Origin: Kiritimatiellia bacterium
GTDB taxonomy: Bacteria > Verrucomicrobiota > Kiritimatiellia > CAIVKH01
DNA: 64,000 nt
Assembly: GCA_023953695.1 (NCBI GenBank)
Contig: JAMLJG010000006.1
Location: forward strand, 1-64,000
Reading direction: 5' to 3'
The stretch's first letter is position 1, and each line of letters starts with the position of its first letter. A program made the position numbers and the translations under genes. The notes beneath the pieces are model-generated. The model did not search any database. It saw only the letters and a program-made list of their open reading frames with translations, and was not told where the DNA came from. Below are positions 45,011 to 52,627 of this stretch, in pieces.

Positions 45011-45867
45011 TACGAGCGGCCCATCCGTTTGGCTAGCCGCGAGCGAATATCGCTCGCGAATCGCTCCATATACTGATCCACATAGCGAATCAAGTCCAGT
45101 TGATCGTCGCGGAGCAGGGGAGACAAATCCATCGCGAACCAGAGCAAGTCCGAGGTATCCACGCGGTGGGACTGGTAATACGTCGCATTTGCCCGCGCCC
45201 GCCCGATCGTCGCGAGGTCGTAGCGTTTTCCGCCCGCGATTTGGGAGTCAAAAATGCCGACCAGCGAGTGAAAGAGATGGTCGCGCCCGCCGACATCCAG
45301 CGCGACCTTGTCCGTATCCAACATCCAGTCGAGCCCTCGCCACACCTCACAGCCGAACAGCTTCGCCGGACGCCTTTCCATCGGCAGCGCGCGCAGGCTT
45401 TCGAGAACCGAAAGGAGAACGCCGATGTGCGTGTCGTGCTTGTCGGCCGGGTTGTGTGTATAGACAATGCGCGGCTGCGCGACTTGCAGAATCGAATCGA
45501 GATCGCTGCGCAAGGACGAATCGGTGGGCGACTTCACTACCTGACTCGGGTGGTTGAGTTGAATCATCGCGCTATAATCGCCAACCGCCGCCGCCTTCTC
45601 CTGCTCCTTGTGACGCACGCGCTTCATGTCGTCGTCGCTGTGACCTGCATAGACTCCGACACGCGCGCTCCCTGCGCCATCCGTGCATGTGACGCCGCCA
45701 AACCACAAATCCTTGCGCCCGTAACATTCGCGGATCCCGTGGAACGCCATGATCTCCAAATCGTCCTGATGCGCGCCAATGCCGAGATGCGTGATGCGCG
45801 CCAAGGCCTCTGCGGTGGACGTTCCGTCGGGCACAAAAACAGTCGCATTCGGTTGCACAAACTTCAC
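45010..45867 (-). CDS. PIG-L-family zinc N-deacetylase
   Basis: 285 residues. The zinc site shows GIGAHQDDLEIMAFHG (H-x-D-D near residue 33) and YTHNPADKHDTHIGVLLS (H-x-x-D-x-H). These enzymes remove N-acetyl groups from GlcNAc-type sugars. CTDGAGSAR and DDMKRVRHKEQEKAAAV are also typical. Middle gene of a three-gene operon, overlapping both neighbours. No NagA-type amidohydrolase is present, so this enzyme may perform GlcNAc or GlcNAc-6-P deacetylation, with the kinase and NagB completing the path to fructose 6-phosphate (inference). Confidence 0.9.
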   Translation of the reverse strand: MKFVQPNATVFVPDGTSTAEALARITHLGIGAHQDDLEIMAFHGIRECYGRKDLWFGGVTCTDGAGSARVGVYAGHSDDDMKRVRHKEQEKAAAVGDYSAMIQLNHPSQVVKSPTDSSLRSDLDSILQVAQPRIVYTHNPADKHDTHIGVLLSVLESLRALPMERRPAKLFGCEVWRGLDWMLDTDKVALDVGGRDHLFHSLVGIFDSQIAGGKRYDLATIGRARANATYYQSHRVDTSDLLWFAMDLSPLLRDDQLDLIRYVDQYMERFASDIRSRLAKRMGRS

Positions 45868-47294
45868 GGCGCTTCTCCTTTCGATCGCTTCAGCGGCGGC
45901 AAGCTCGCGGCGGCAACCGCCTGACCCACGCGGCGCGACTGCTCATCCGGCACGCGCACCGCAAACGGCGCTCCCGCCTCGCCATACAAATGTTGCAGAA
46001 CACAGTGAGCCGCTGCGATAAGAATCTCGCCCCCGCGCCCCGATGTCACGCGACCGAGCACCAGCACATCGCCAAACGAATAGAAGCGGCGATAGAGCGG
46101 CAACGTGTGGCCGAGATAGGTTCCGATCGTCTCAAAGATTTGCTCCGCGCGGCGGTCTCCTTCTTCTGCCAATCGTTGGACCAGCAGCAAACGCTCCGGC
46201 AGCGGCATGGAGCGCGGCGCTTCAATCCCCGCCGCGGGCAAGAGTCGGCTCACGGCCTGTTGGGAGAAATATTGCGCGCCCACACCGGGCGCACCGGACC
46301 ACTCATCCTTCGGCGCGTCAGGACGCGCATCGAGCGGCGCAAACGCCAACTCATTGAGCCACCCGAGGATGTGCCCCTGCGGATCGAGATAGCCAACCGC
46401 CTCGCTCGAACCCATCGCAATGCCGAGGATGCCGTTGCGCTTGAGCGACATTGCCCCCGCGAGGGCCGTGACATCTCCGTCATTAGCCACCGCCAGTGGA
46501 ACTTGCCACTCCGACTGTATCCGGAGAAACAGCGGCTTCACGCGCTGCTCAAAAACCGCTGCCGGCACCGCGCGAAAGAGCGAGGCCACCATAATTTTGT
46601 TATTCACAATGATTCCAGCCGAACTGCCGCCAATCGCATCCACGCGCGGAAGGTGCGCAGCGGCCTGTTTCAATCCCTCTGTCAGCCTGCGATGGTGATA
46701 GGCTGGATCCGGCTCTGACACGGGATCCCATGGAAACTCGGCGCTGAACAGCGACACCCCATCCTGAACCGCTGCAATTTTGTAATCGCTCGCGCCGAGA
46801 TCGAAGCCGATCCGGCATCCCTCCACGTGCCCGCCGAGCGCCTGCCCGGTTGCTGTGGCAGAGGGGAGCGCCTCCGATGCGCACGATCGAACCTCGAACG
46901 GTCGCTCGAATGCGCGCGCCATCAAGCCTGCTTCGAACGCCAGCGCACCCTCCGGCGACAAGAGCGAGCGGATATAGCGGATGGCAACGTCCGGCGCCGC
47001 GATGTGCAGCGTCGCGCCTCCGCGCGCCCAAAGAAGAAATTTGATTGTGTGTCGCAGAAACGCCAGCGTATCCGCGCTGGGCTCGGACTCCGGAAGCAAG
47101 CGACCCTCCCAGCGCGACACAGAGCCCGGCACACCCTCCAGCGCCACCTCGCAGCGCAGTGCGGAAGGCGTTTCATTCGCGCGCCGCTCATAATCGTTCA
47201 AAAAGAGACCGAGCGGCACGAACCCCGGGTCCAGCACAGGCCCGCTCAAATCGCCCTGCGCCCCGCCAGATAGCCTGTCGAATTCTGAGTTCAT
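45864..47294 (-). CDS. ROK-like sugar kinase with N-terminal extension
   Basis: 476 residues from ATG 47294. The first ~160 residues form an extra domain (DPGFVPLGLFLNDYERRANETPSALRCEVALEGV ...) of no recognised family. The kinase part begins GCRIGFDLGASDYKIAAVQDG (phosphate-1, D-x-G-x-S/T) and contains SSAGIIVNNKIM, ANDGDVTALAGAMSLKRNGILGIAMGSSEAVGYLD (A-N-D-x-x catalytic region). The C-x-C-G-x-x-G-C zinc motif of classical ROK proteins is absent. It would phosphorylate a hexose, plausibly GlcNAc or GlcN. The first operon gene, overlapping the PIG-L gene by 4 bp. It could also be a non-catalytic regulator; confidence in kinase activity is moderate. Confidence 0.7.
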   Translation of the reverse strand: MNSEFDRLSGGAQGDLSGPVLDPGFVPLGLFLNDYERRANETPSALRCEVALEGVPGSVSRWEGRLLPESEPSADTLAFLRHTIKFLLWARGGATLHIAAPDVAIRYIRSLLSPEGALAFEAGLMARAFERPFEVRSCASEALPSATATGQALGGHVEGCRIGFDLGASDYKIAAVQDGVSLFSAEFPWDPVSEPDPAYHHRRLTEGLKQAAAHLPRVDAIGGSSAGIIVNNKIMVASLFRAVPAAVFEQRVKPLFLRIQSEWQVPLAVANDGDVTALAGAMSLKRNGILGIAMGSSEAVGYLDPQGHILGWLNELAFAPLDARPDAPKDEWSGAPGVGAQYFSQQAVSRLLPAAGIEAPRSMPLPERLLLVQRLAEEGDRRAEQIFETIGTYLGHTLPLYRRFYSFGDVLVLGRVTSGRGGEILIAAAHCVLQHLYGEAGAPFAVRVPDEQSRRVGQAVAAASLPPLKRSKGEAP

Positions 47295-47605
47295 GCCCAC
47301 AGTCTCTCTCAAGAGGCGAAATGGCGCAAGCATATATTTGAGGAATCAAATAAATAAGAGCGGGATACTCCTGCGCCTCGCTCGATACACCTCGCGCCTC
47401 GGTGTGGGCAGGGCGCGTTGAGCCAAACCGCCCTGCTTTTTGTGGGTGAATGCTGAGCCGGTGAGTTTGGCTGGTGCGTTGCGGCGGCATGAGCGGGGCT
47501 GTCTGATCGGAGCGAGGCTATAGATTTCCTTCCAAGGGTGGGAAAATGCGCTGGATCGGGATTCCAACATCTGTTAATTGCGTAGTCTGGAAAAAGAGGA
47601 GGGGT
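47295..47605. other. Divergent intergenic region with repeats
   Basis: No gene seen. It holds an AT-rich imperfect palindrome TTTGAGGAATCAAA near 47337-47350 just before the amino-sugar operon start (possible operator), the dispersed repeat at 47418-47467, and the third copy of the CTTCCAA motif at 47529-47545. The repeat's GCAGGGCG/CGCCCTGC stem followed by TTTTT (47408-47442) could also act as a terminator. Confidence 0.5.
47418..47467 (+). repeat. Dispersed 50-bp repeat, copy 2
   Basis: Begins TTGAGCCAAACCGCCCTGC, then TTTTT, GTGGGTGAATGCTGAGCC and GGTGAGTT. Nearly identical to the minus-strand copy at 14995-15043, 32 kb away and in the opposite orientation. The 5' portion pairs with upstream GCAGGGCG to form a hairpin. 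Confidence 0.8.
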
Positions 47606-48121
47606 ATGAAGTTGCGATGGATGGCGTTTTGTATTGGTGGGCTGCTTGCGGCGGCTGGGTGTTCGACTGTCACGCCGATTCCAGGCGATGCGGCTATGCG
47701 CAGCCCGCGTTTCGGGCAGATGACGAAGGCCGATGCGGTGGGCGTTATGCGCGCCCAGGCCAGGCCCGCGAGCGGCATGACCGACTATGGCAGTTTTGCG
47801 ATGGATGAGGAGGGATTTTCGTTCAAGCGGACGACCCAGAATACACGGTCGGAATATCGCGATGGCCGCAATGTGACGGTCACGCAGACGGTGTGGATCA
47901 CGCGCAACGTACCGTGGAACTCGATCAGCCGCACGACCGCGTATTTCCGCGACTACGAATTTTTGTTCACAGACGAGTACCGCGTCAACCTGACCTACGA
48001 GATGACCGATTTCGACGGGAAGCGGCGGGTGAAGGCGGACGAGGAATTCGATTTCGTGTGCCGAACCGAGCCGGATGTGATTGACGTGCTCGCGGCGATC
48101 AAGGCCCTGCAGGGCGAGTAG
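47606..48121 (+). CDS. Small lipoprotein of unknown function
   Basis: 171 residues from ATG 47606, preceded by the strong Shine-Dalgarno AGAGGAGGGG. Lipoprotein signal MKLRWMAFCIGGLLAAAGC with lipobox at Cys19. The mature region contains RSEYRDGRNVTVTQTVWITRNVPWNSISRTTAYFRDYEFLF and VNLTYEMTDFDGKRRVKADEEFDF, a beta-rich pattern without recognisable family. It ends with a predicted helix (PDVIDVLAAIKALQGE). It stands alone on the plus strand. Outer-membrane anchoring is likely; role unknown. Confidence 0.7.
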   Translation: MKLRWMAFCIGGLLAAAGCSTVTPIPGDAAMRSPRFGQMTKADAVGVMRAQARPASGMTDYGSFAMDEEGFSFKRTTQNTRSEYRDGRNVTVTQTVWITRNVPWNSISRTTAYFRDYEFLFTDEYRVNLTYEMTDFDGKRRVKADEEFDFVCRTEPDVIDVLAAIKALQGE

Positions 48122-48255
48122 CCGACTCGCGCCACGCTCACGGCGCGTTCTCCTACAGGGGTTGTTTGTCGCATACTGGCTGTTCACCGGGTATTTAATC
48201 CCTGATGGATATTGCTGTGCGCGAGACGCGGCGGCTGTTGGAGTGAAATGACGGT

Positions 48256-48702
48256 ATGACGCGGTTGGAGCGACGGATTTTTGTGGTGATCAATCTGCTG
48301 GTGGCCGGGAGTGGCGCGGCGTTTGGTTTGATTGATTGGCTGGGCAAGCCGTCCGACGGCGTGTCGCTTTCGCATCCGTGGGTGCAGCCCGCTTTGTTCC
48401 TGCATGTCTTTTTCGCCCCGATGCTGGTGTTTGCGATTGGCCATTTGTTCTATCGCCACGGCGTGGCGATGTTGAGCGCGGGGATGGCGGAGGGGAGGCG
48501 CAGTGGCGCAGCTCTCTTGGCGTTGGCGCTTCCGATGATTTTTTCGGGCTATCTATTTCAGCTTGTGATGAACGAGGGATGGCGCACGGTTTGGCTCACG
48601 GTCCATATTTCCTCCGCCATTCTGTGGATTGCCAGTGTATCGGTTCACGTCATGGTGCATGTGCGTGCGCGACGTTGCCGTTCTGGGCAGGCTCGACGCT
48701 GA
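48256..48702 (+). CDS. Small four-helix membrane protein
   Basis: 148 residues with four spans at about 8-28, 44-66, 82-102 and 109-133. Histidines fall near helix ends (LFLHVFFAPMLVFAIGHLFYRHG; LTVHISSAILWIASVSVHVMVHVRA), a pattern compatible with b-type heme ligation in DUF4405/cytochrome b561-like proteins, but only some pairs line up and no strong signature is present. It precedes the gene at 48727 by 24 bp. A link to the respiratory operon downstream (opposite strand) is possible only by proximity. Confidence 0.55.
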   Translation: MTRLERRIFVVINLLVAGSGAAFGLIDWLGKPSDGVSLSHPWVQPALFLHVFFAPMLVFAIGHLFYRHGVAMLSAGMAEGRRSGAALLALALPMIFSGYLFQLVMNEGWRTVWLTVHISSAILWIASVSVHVMVHVRARRCRSGQARR

Positions 48703-48726
48703 AGGGCGATCTGCTAGACTGTGGGC

Positions 48727-49674
48727 ATGATCGCGGTGGATCACAGACAGGTTGCGGCGTTTGCGGACTTTTTTTGCGCTGCATCGGATGTGAAGGCCTT
48801 TGATTTCTGTCACACGCCGCCTCCGGCCATTTTCCCGCCCGCGCACGGGGCCGGCGTCCTCGAGTATGTCTTTTTCAATGCGGGCCATCAGTTCGGGTTC
48901 TGGCGGTTGGAGAACGATCGCTATGCGGGGCCTATGCTTGCGGTGGTTGATGGCCATCAGCGGAAGGGCTCGGATTATGTGTCCTATTGCCTCACGCGCG
49001 CGTGGCGCGAGAACGCCGATGTATTCATGCCGGCCTCCGTGTCGGCGGTGGACTGGAATAAAGTTTTTCGAGATGACGAAGGGCGGAATCCTCTGCCGAT
49101 GTGGGAGGAGCATGTTGCGATTATTTCGCGCTATGCGAACTGGTTCGCGGAGCGGGCGACCACTCCGGCGGAGTTGGTCGCGCGATCGAATGCGGCGGAG
49201 CGCCCGCTCGCAACGCTTCTGGCTGAGGCGGGGACGATCCCGGGCTATGTGGAGGATCCGCTGCACAAGAAGTTGTTCCTTCTCGCGATCATGTTGGAGA
49301 ATCGGCCTGAGAAATTTTTGCGCGTGACGGATCCGGAGTCCTACGAGCCGATCATTGATTATCATCTTCAGCGCAGCGCGCTGCGCGCGGGGTTGGTGCG
49401 CGTTGAGGATGCGTCGGTTCGGGCCGCACTGGTGGAGCGCCGCGTGGTGCCGGCAGAGGTTGAGGGGCGCATTCGTCAGGCGGTTTTTGATGCGCTCTGC
49501 GAGGTCGTGCGTCTTTCGGGCCGTTCGGTTGCCGCGGTGGACTATTTCTTCTTCATGAATCGCCGCCGCTGCCCCGAGATGTCGCAGCCCGAGTGCGAGC
49601 GCTGTCCGGTGCAGTCTATCTGCACGCAAGAGGTTGATCTATTTCAGCCGGTTTTCCGAACCACGTTCTATTGA
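48727..49674 (+). CDS. Putative HhH-GPD-like N-glycosylase with Fe-S-type cysteines (queuosine-salvage-like)
   Basis: 315 residues. All-helical. The C-terminus ends CPEMSQPECERCPVQSIC, Cys spacing 7-2-5, close to the C-x6-C-x2-C-x5-C [4Fe-4S] loop of endonuclease III/MutY. A HhH-GPD-like core is suggested by DPLHKKLFLLAIMLENRPEKF, PIIDYHLQRSALRAGLVRVED and AVDYFFFMNRR. Acidic and His residues (AVVDGHQRKGSDYVSY) sit early. The DPLxKKxxLLAxxL and DYHLxRxALRxGLV strings are what I recall of the queuosine-salvage (Qng1/DUF2419) family, which shares the glycosylase fold. Which base it cleaves is unresolved. Confidence 0.55.
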   Translation: MIAVDHRQVAAFADFFCAASDVKAFDFCHTPPPAIFPPAHGAGVLEYVFFNAGHQFGFWRLENDRYAGPMLAVVDGHQRKGSDYVSYCLTRAWRENADVFMPASVSAVDWNKVFRDDEGRNPLPMWEEHVAIISRYANWFAERATTPAELVARSNAAERPLATLLAEAGTIPGYVEDPLHKKLFLLAIMLENRPEKFLRVTDPESYEPIIDYHLQRSALRAGLVRVEDASVRAALVERRVVPAEVEGRIRQAVFDALCEVVRLSGRSVAAVDYFFFMNRRRCPEMSQPECERCPVQSICTQEVDLFQPVFRTTFY

Positions 49675-51731
49675 GCGGCGGGAAGGTGGCGCGGCGTTTC
49701 GCTCGCGCGCGGAGGGGGTTCGGGCGCGGCGTTCTTGCGCATTTGCATGAGGTGGTCGGCCAGAAGCGTTTTGCCGTTGAACTCGAACAGTTCGGCGTGG
49801 CCGCGGGTGATGGTCACGGTGTCATCGAGCAGGATGTGTTCGGTGTTGTCGGTGTCCATGAGGAGGCGGATGGCGACGCGATGGGAGCCGGGATCGAGTT
49901 CGAGTTCTTGCGCGATGCGGATGTCGCGACCATCGCGACGGGTGTGCATGGAGCGCGAGTAGCGCTCGTGTCCATCCACGAGGATCGAGAGCGTGTAGTT
50001 GACGTGGCGGCGGACGGTCTTCTTGGGCAGGCGCATGTGGGCGGGCGTACTGGCCAGTTCTTCGGGGGTCCAATCCTGTTGTTCTTCGACGACGAGGCCG
50101 GGCAGGGTGAGGAAGGCGCGAAAGACTCCGTGTTCGGGGGGCGTACCCGTCTTCCACGCGCTGAAGACGGCGATGACAGCGACGAAGAGGGTGTGGGCGA
50201 GGGCCGTTCGGAGCCAGGCGCGTTTTTTGTTGGGAGGCGTGCGCGGTTGAGTGGTGTCGGTTTCCAATTCGCGCGCGATGGCGTGAAAGGCGTGTCCCGA
50301 TTCGGGCAGCACGCGGACTCGACTCACGAAGTCGGGATCGAGCGAGGGGCGGCGTCGGTTGAGGAGGCGCGCGGATGCGAGGTCATATCCCCAGCGATTG
50401 CTGCAGTTTTCGCCGGGGCAGGTGAGCAAGAGGGCAGAAGGCGCGCGTTCGAGGAGGTGATACATCGTGTCCGCGTGCAGTTTTCCTGCGCAGCGCACGC
50501 CGAGGGTGATGAGGTCGGGATAGTGCGAGCGGAGTCGGGCGAGCGTGCGAGCGATGCCTTGATTGGTTTCGCAATAGACCAGGGCGGGGCGTGTTGAGGT
50601 GAAGCTCCCGGCGGGTATGGAGTGGTTGAGCCATTCGAGTTGTGTGGCGGACGTTTCATCGGGCAAGCCGATTGCGACATCGAGGCAACTGGCGATGCAG
50701 AGTCCGCATTCCGTGCATTTGTCCGGCGCAACGACCGCGAGCAGGCGGCGATTGCCATCGGTGCGAGCTTGCATGGAAATGGCTTCGAATGGGCAATCGC
50801 GCGAGCATTGCGAGCAGCCGGTGCACTTGTCGTAGGAGACGACGGCGGGGCCGGATGCGCGATTACCTTGCCACCACCAGGGCATGGTTGCGAAGGCGAG
50901 GGTGAGAAGGAGAAAGAGGGCGAAGAGGATGACGGGGCCGGGGTGTTCGACGAAGGGGAGCCAGAATCCGGTGAAGAGGTCGGTCGGCATGCGTCCGGTG
51001 AGGATACGCGGATCGGCGCTTTCGAGGAGAGGGGCGGGCATGAGGATGGAGACGAGGAAGAGCGCGCTGATGAGCGCGGTGAAGGTGGCGACGTGGGGGA
51101 ACCATCCGGGTTTGGCCAGGTGCGCGGTGTGGATCCAGATCATGATGGTCATGACGAGGGGCACGGCGACGTGCAGGAAGAGGTTCATGAAGAAGAAGGA
51201 GCCGGTGAGCGGTACCGCGCCGCCGAAGGTTCGCAGGAGTGTGTCGCGGAGAAAGGGAGCGACCGTGGCGAGGCGCGCGCCGGATTCTGCGACCCATTGT
51301 CCGTGTTGGTCCCAGACCATGACGTAGCCGGTCCACGCGGAGGCCAGCAGGGCGCCGGTGAGCGCGACGCCGCTGATCCAGGCGAGCACGCGCGGGCCCC
51401 AGCTTCGCCCCTGGATGACGACTTGGAGGATGTGAAAAACGGTGGCGACGATGGCAATGTCGGTTGCGTAGCGATGCATGGAGCGCATCCATCGGCCCAG
51501 CCACCACTGTTCCTGGATTCGCTCGAGGGACGCGTGAGGCGATCCGATTCGGTAGAAGAGGAGCAGGTAGAGTCCGGTGATTAGGAGGAGAAGCAGCATG
51601 CCGATGGCGAGGGTTCCGCTGCGATAGAGCGGGTTGAACTCGGATCGGTAGAGCTTGTCGAACAGGCGGGTGATGGGGCTGAGGGCCGCGGCGAGGGATC
51701 GCCGTGGAACGTTAATCTTTTGTGCGCTCAC
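49668..51731 (-). CDS. Cytochrome b / 2x[4Fe-4S] ferredoxin / MvhD-like fusion
   Basis: 687 residues from GTG 51731, which overlaps the SCO stop by 4 bp. Residues ~40-290 are a cytochrome b-like membrane part with seven or so spans. Bis-heme histidines appear paired at H86/H100 (MHRYATDIAIVATVFH) and H187/H201 (LHVAVPLVMTIMIWIH). Residues 303-313 (CTGCSQCSRDC) and 339-349 (CTECGLCIASC) are two [4Fe-4S] sites. Residues ~380-450 have VYCET, VRCAGKL and CPGENC, the pattern of MvhD/HdrA-type hydrogenase delta subunits. A further span (~510) and a beta domain end the protein. A single polypeptide could pass electrons between quinol, ferredoxin and the CuA oxidase. Partner and direction unknown. 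Confidence 0.85.
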   Translation of the reverse strand: MSAQKINVPRRSLAAALSPITRLFDKLYRSEFNPLYRSGTLAIGMLLLLLITGLYLLLFYRIGSPHASLERIQEQWWLGRWMRSMHRYATDIAIVATVFHILQVVIQGRSWGPRVLAWISGVALTGALLASAWTGYVMVWDQHGQWVAESGARLATVAPFLRDTLLRTFGGAVPLTGSFFFMNLFLHVAVPLVMTIMIWIHTAHLAKPGWFPHVATFTALISALFLVSILMPAPLLESADPRILTGRMPTDLFTGFWLPFVEHPGPVILFALFLLLTLAFATMPWWWQGNRASGPAVVSYDKCTGCSQCSRDCPFEAISMQARTDGNRRLLAVVAPDKCTECGLCIASCLDVAIGLPDETSATQLEWLNHSIPAGSFTSTRPALVYCETNQGIARTLARLRSHYPDLITLGVRCAGKLHADTMYHLLERAPSALLLTCPGENCSNRWGYDLASARLLNRRRPSLDPDFVSRVRVLPESGHAFHAIARELETDTTQPRTPPNKKRAWLRTALAHTLFVAVIAVFSAWKTGTPPEHGVFRAFLTLPGLVVEEQQDWTPEELASTPAHMRLPKKTVRRHVNYTLSILVDGHERYSRSMHTRRDGRDIRIAQELELDPGSHRVAIRLLMDTDNTEHILLDDTVTITRGHAELFEFNGKTLLADHLMQMRKNAAPEPPPRASETPRHLPAAQ

Positions 51732-52627
51732 TTTTCGATCCGTGCAATTGCGTCGGTGATCCAGGAGGCCGATGGGCGGTTGAAGAGATAGGCCAATCGC
51801 CCGTCGGCATCCAGGATATAGACCATGGGCGGGTGTGTGATGTCGCCGTTTTGTTCGTCGCGAATTGTTGGCACGCGATATTCTTTCAACACGCGCTGAA
51901 TTTCCTCCAGCGAGCCGGTGTACATCCGCGATTGCGGGCCGAAATCCCAGCTTTTTGCCATCGCGGCGATTTGACCTTCTCGGTCGCGCCACGGGTCGAG
52001 GGTGATGACGAGGATCGGAATGCGCTGCCCCAAAGTTTCCGACGCTTCCTTGAGTTCGCTGAGGATGGCGGGGCAGATGGTCTTGCAGTGGGAGAAGGCG
52101 AAGGTGAGGATGAGCGGCGCGCCGCGAAAGTCGGCGGGTCCGCTGCGCTGCCCGAATTGGTCGGTGAGTTGAAAGGCATGGGCCGGATCGGAGAGTCGAG
52201 GATAGCCCTCGGGCAGTTCGCCATCCGTTTCATCGAGGTAGATGGCGGCGGCGAGTGCGCGTCCATCGCGGATCCGGCTGGTGACCCAGGCGGCCTCGGA
52301 GGAGACGCCGAAGGTCGCGAGCAGAATGATGATTTTGCCGAGAGGGGCGCGATAGAGGAAGGCGAGTGCGTCGAAGGCTTCGCGGCGATAGGAGACGATG
52401 ACTGCGGCGAGGAGGAGCAGGGGGCTCAGCGTCAGCATGATCCACCCACGCGCATCGGGCATGCCGGTTTCGGTGGTGCCGAAACAGACTGCCTGCGCGC
52501 GGAGGAACCAATCGGGTGTTGTCGCTGGAACCTGCCAGAAGCCGAAGAGCCAGAACCCCATTGTGGCGAGCAGCCAGAGGAAGAGGATCCCGAGTATCGT
52601 CAAGCGCCCGCGCACGGCCTCAACCAA
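51728..52627 (-). CDS. SCO1/SenC-family copper chaperone with extra N-terminal spans
   Basis: 299 residues. The C-terminal thioredoxin-like domain carries FSHCKTICPAILSEL (C-x3-C-P, the CuA metallochaperone motif) and the distal His in GDITHPPMVYILDADG. It would load copper into CuA of subunit II. Unlike ordinary one-span SCO proteins it has three N-terminal spans (~10-30, ~60-82, ~95-112) around a conserved-looking loop AQAVCFGTTETGMPDARGW. The start is ambiguous (TTG at 52627 or GTG at 52615). It overlaps the stop of subunit I and the start of the cytochrome b fusion, so the operon is translationally coupled. Confidence 0.88.
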   Translation of the reverse strand: MVEAVRGRLTILGILFLWLLATMGFWLFGFWQVPATTPDWFLRAQAVCFGTTETGMPDARGWIMLTLSPLLLLAAVIVSYRREAFDALAFLYRAPLGKIIILLATFGVSSEAAWVTSRIRDGRALAAAIYLDETDGELPEGYPRLSDPAHAFQLTDQFGQRSGPADFRGAPLILTFAFSHCKTICPAILSELKEASETLGQRIPILVITLDPWRDREGQIAAMAKSWDFGPQSRMYTGSLEEIQRVLKEYRVPTIRDEQNGDITHPPMVYILDADGRLAYLFNRPSASWITDAIARIEK

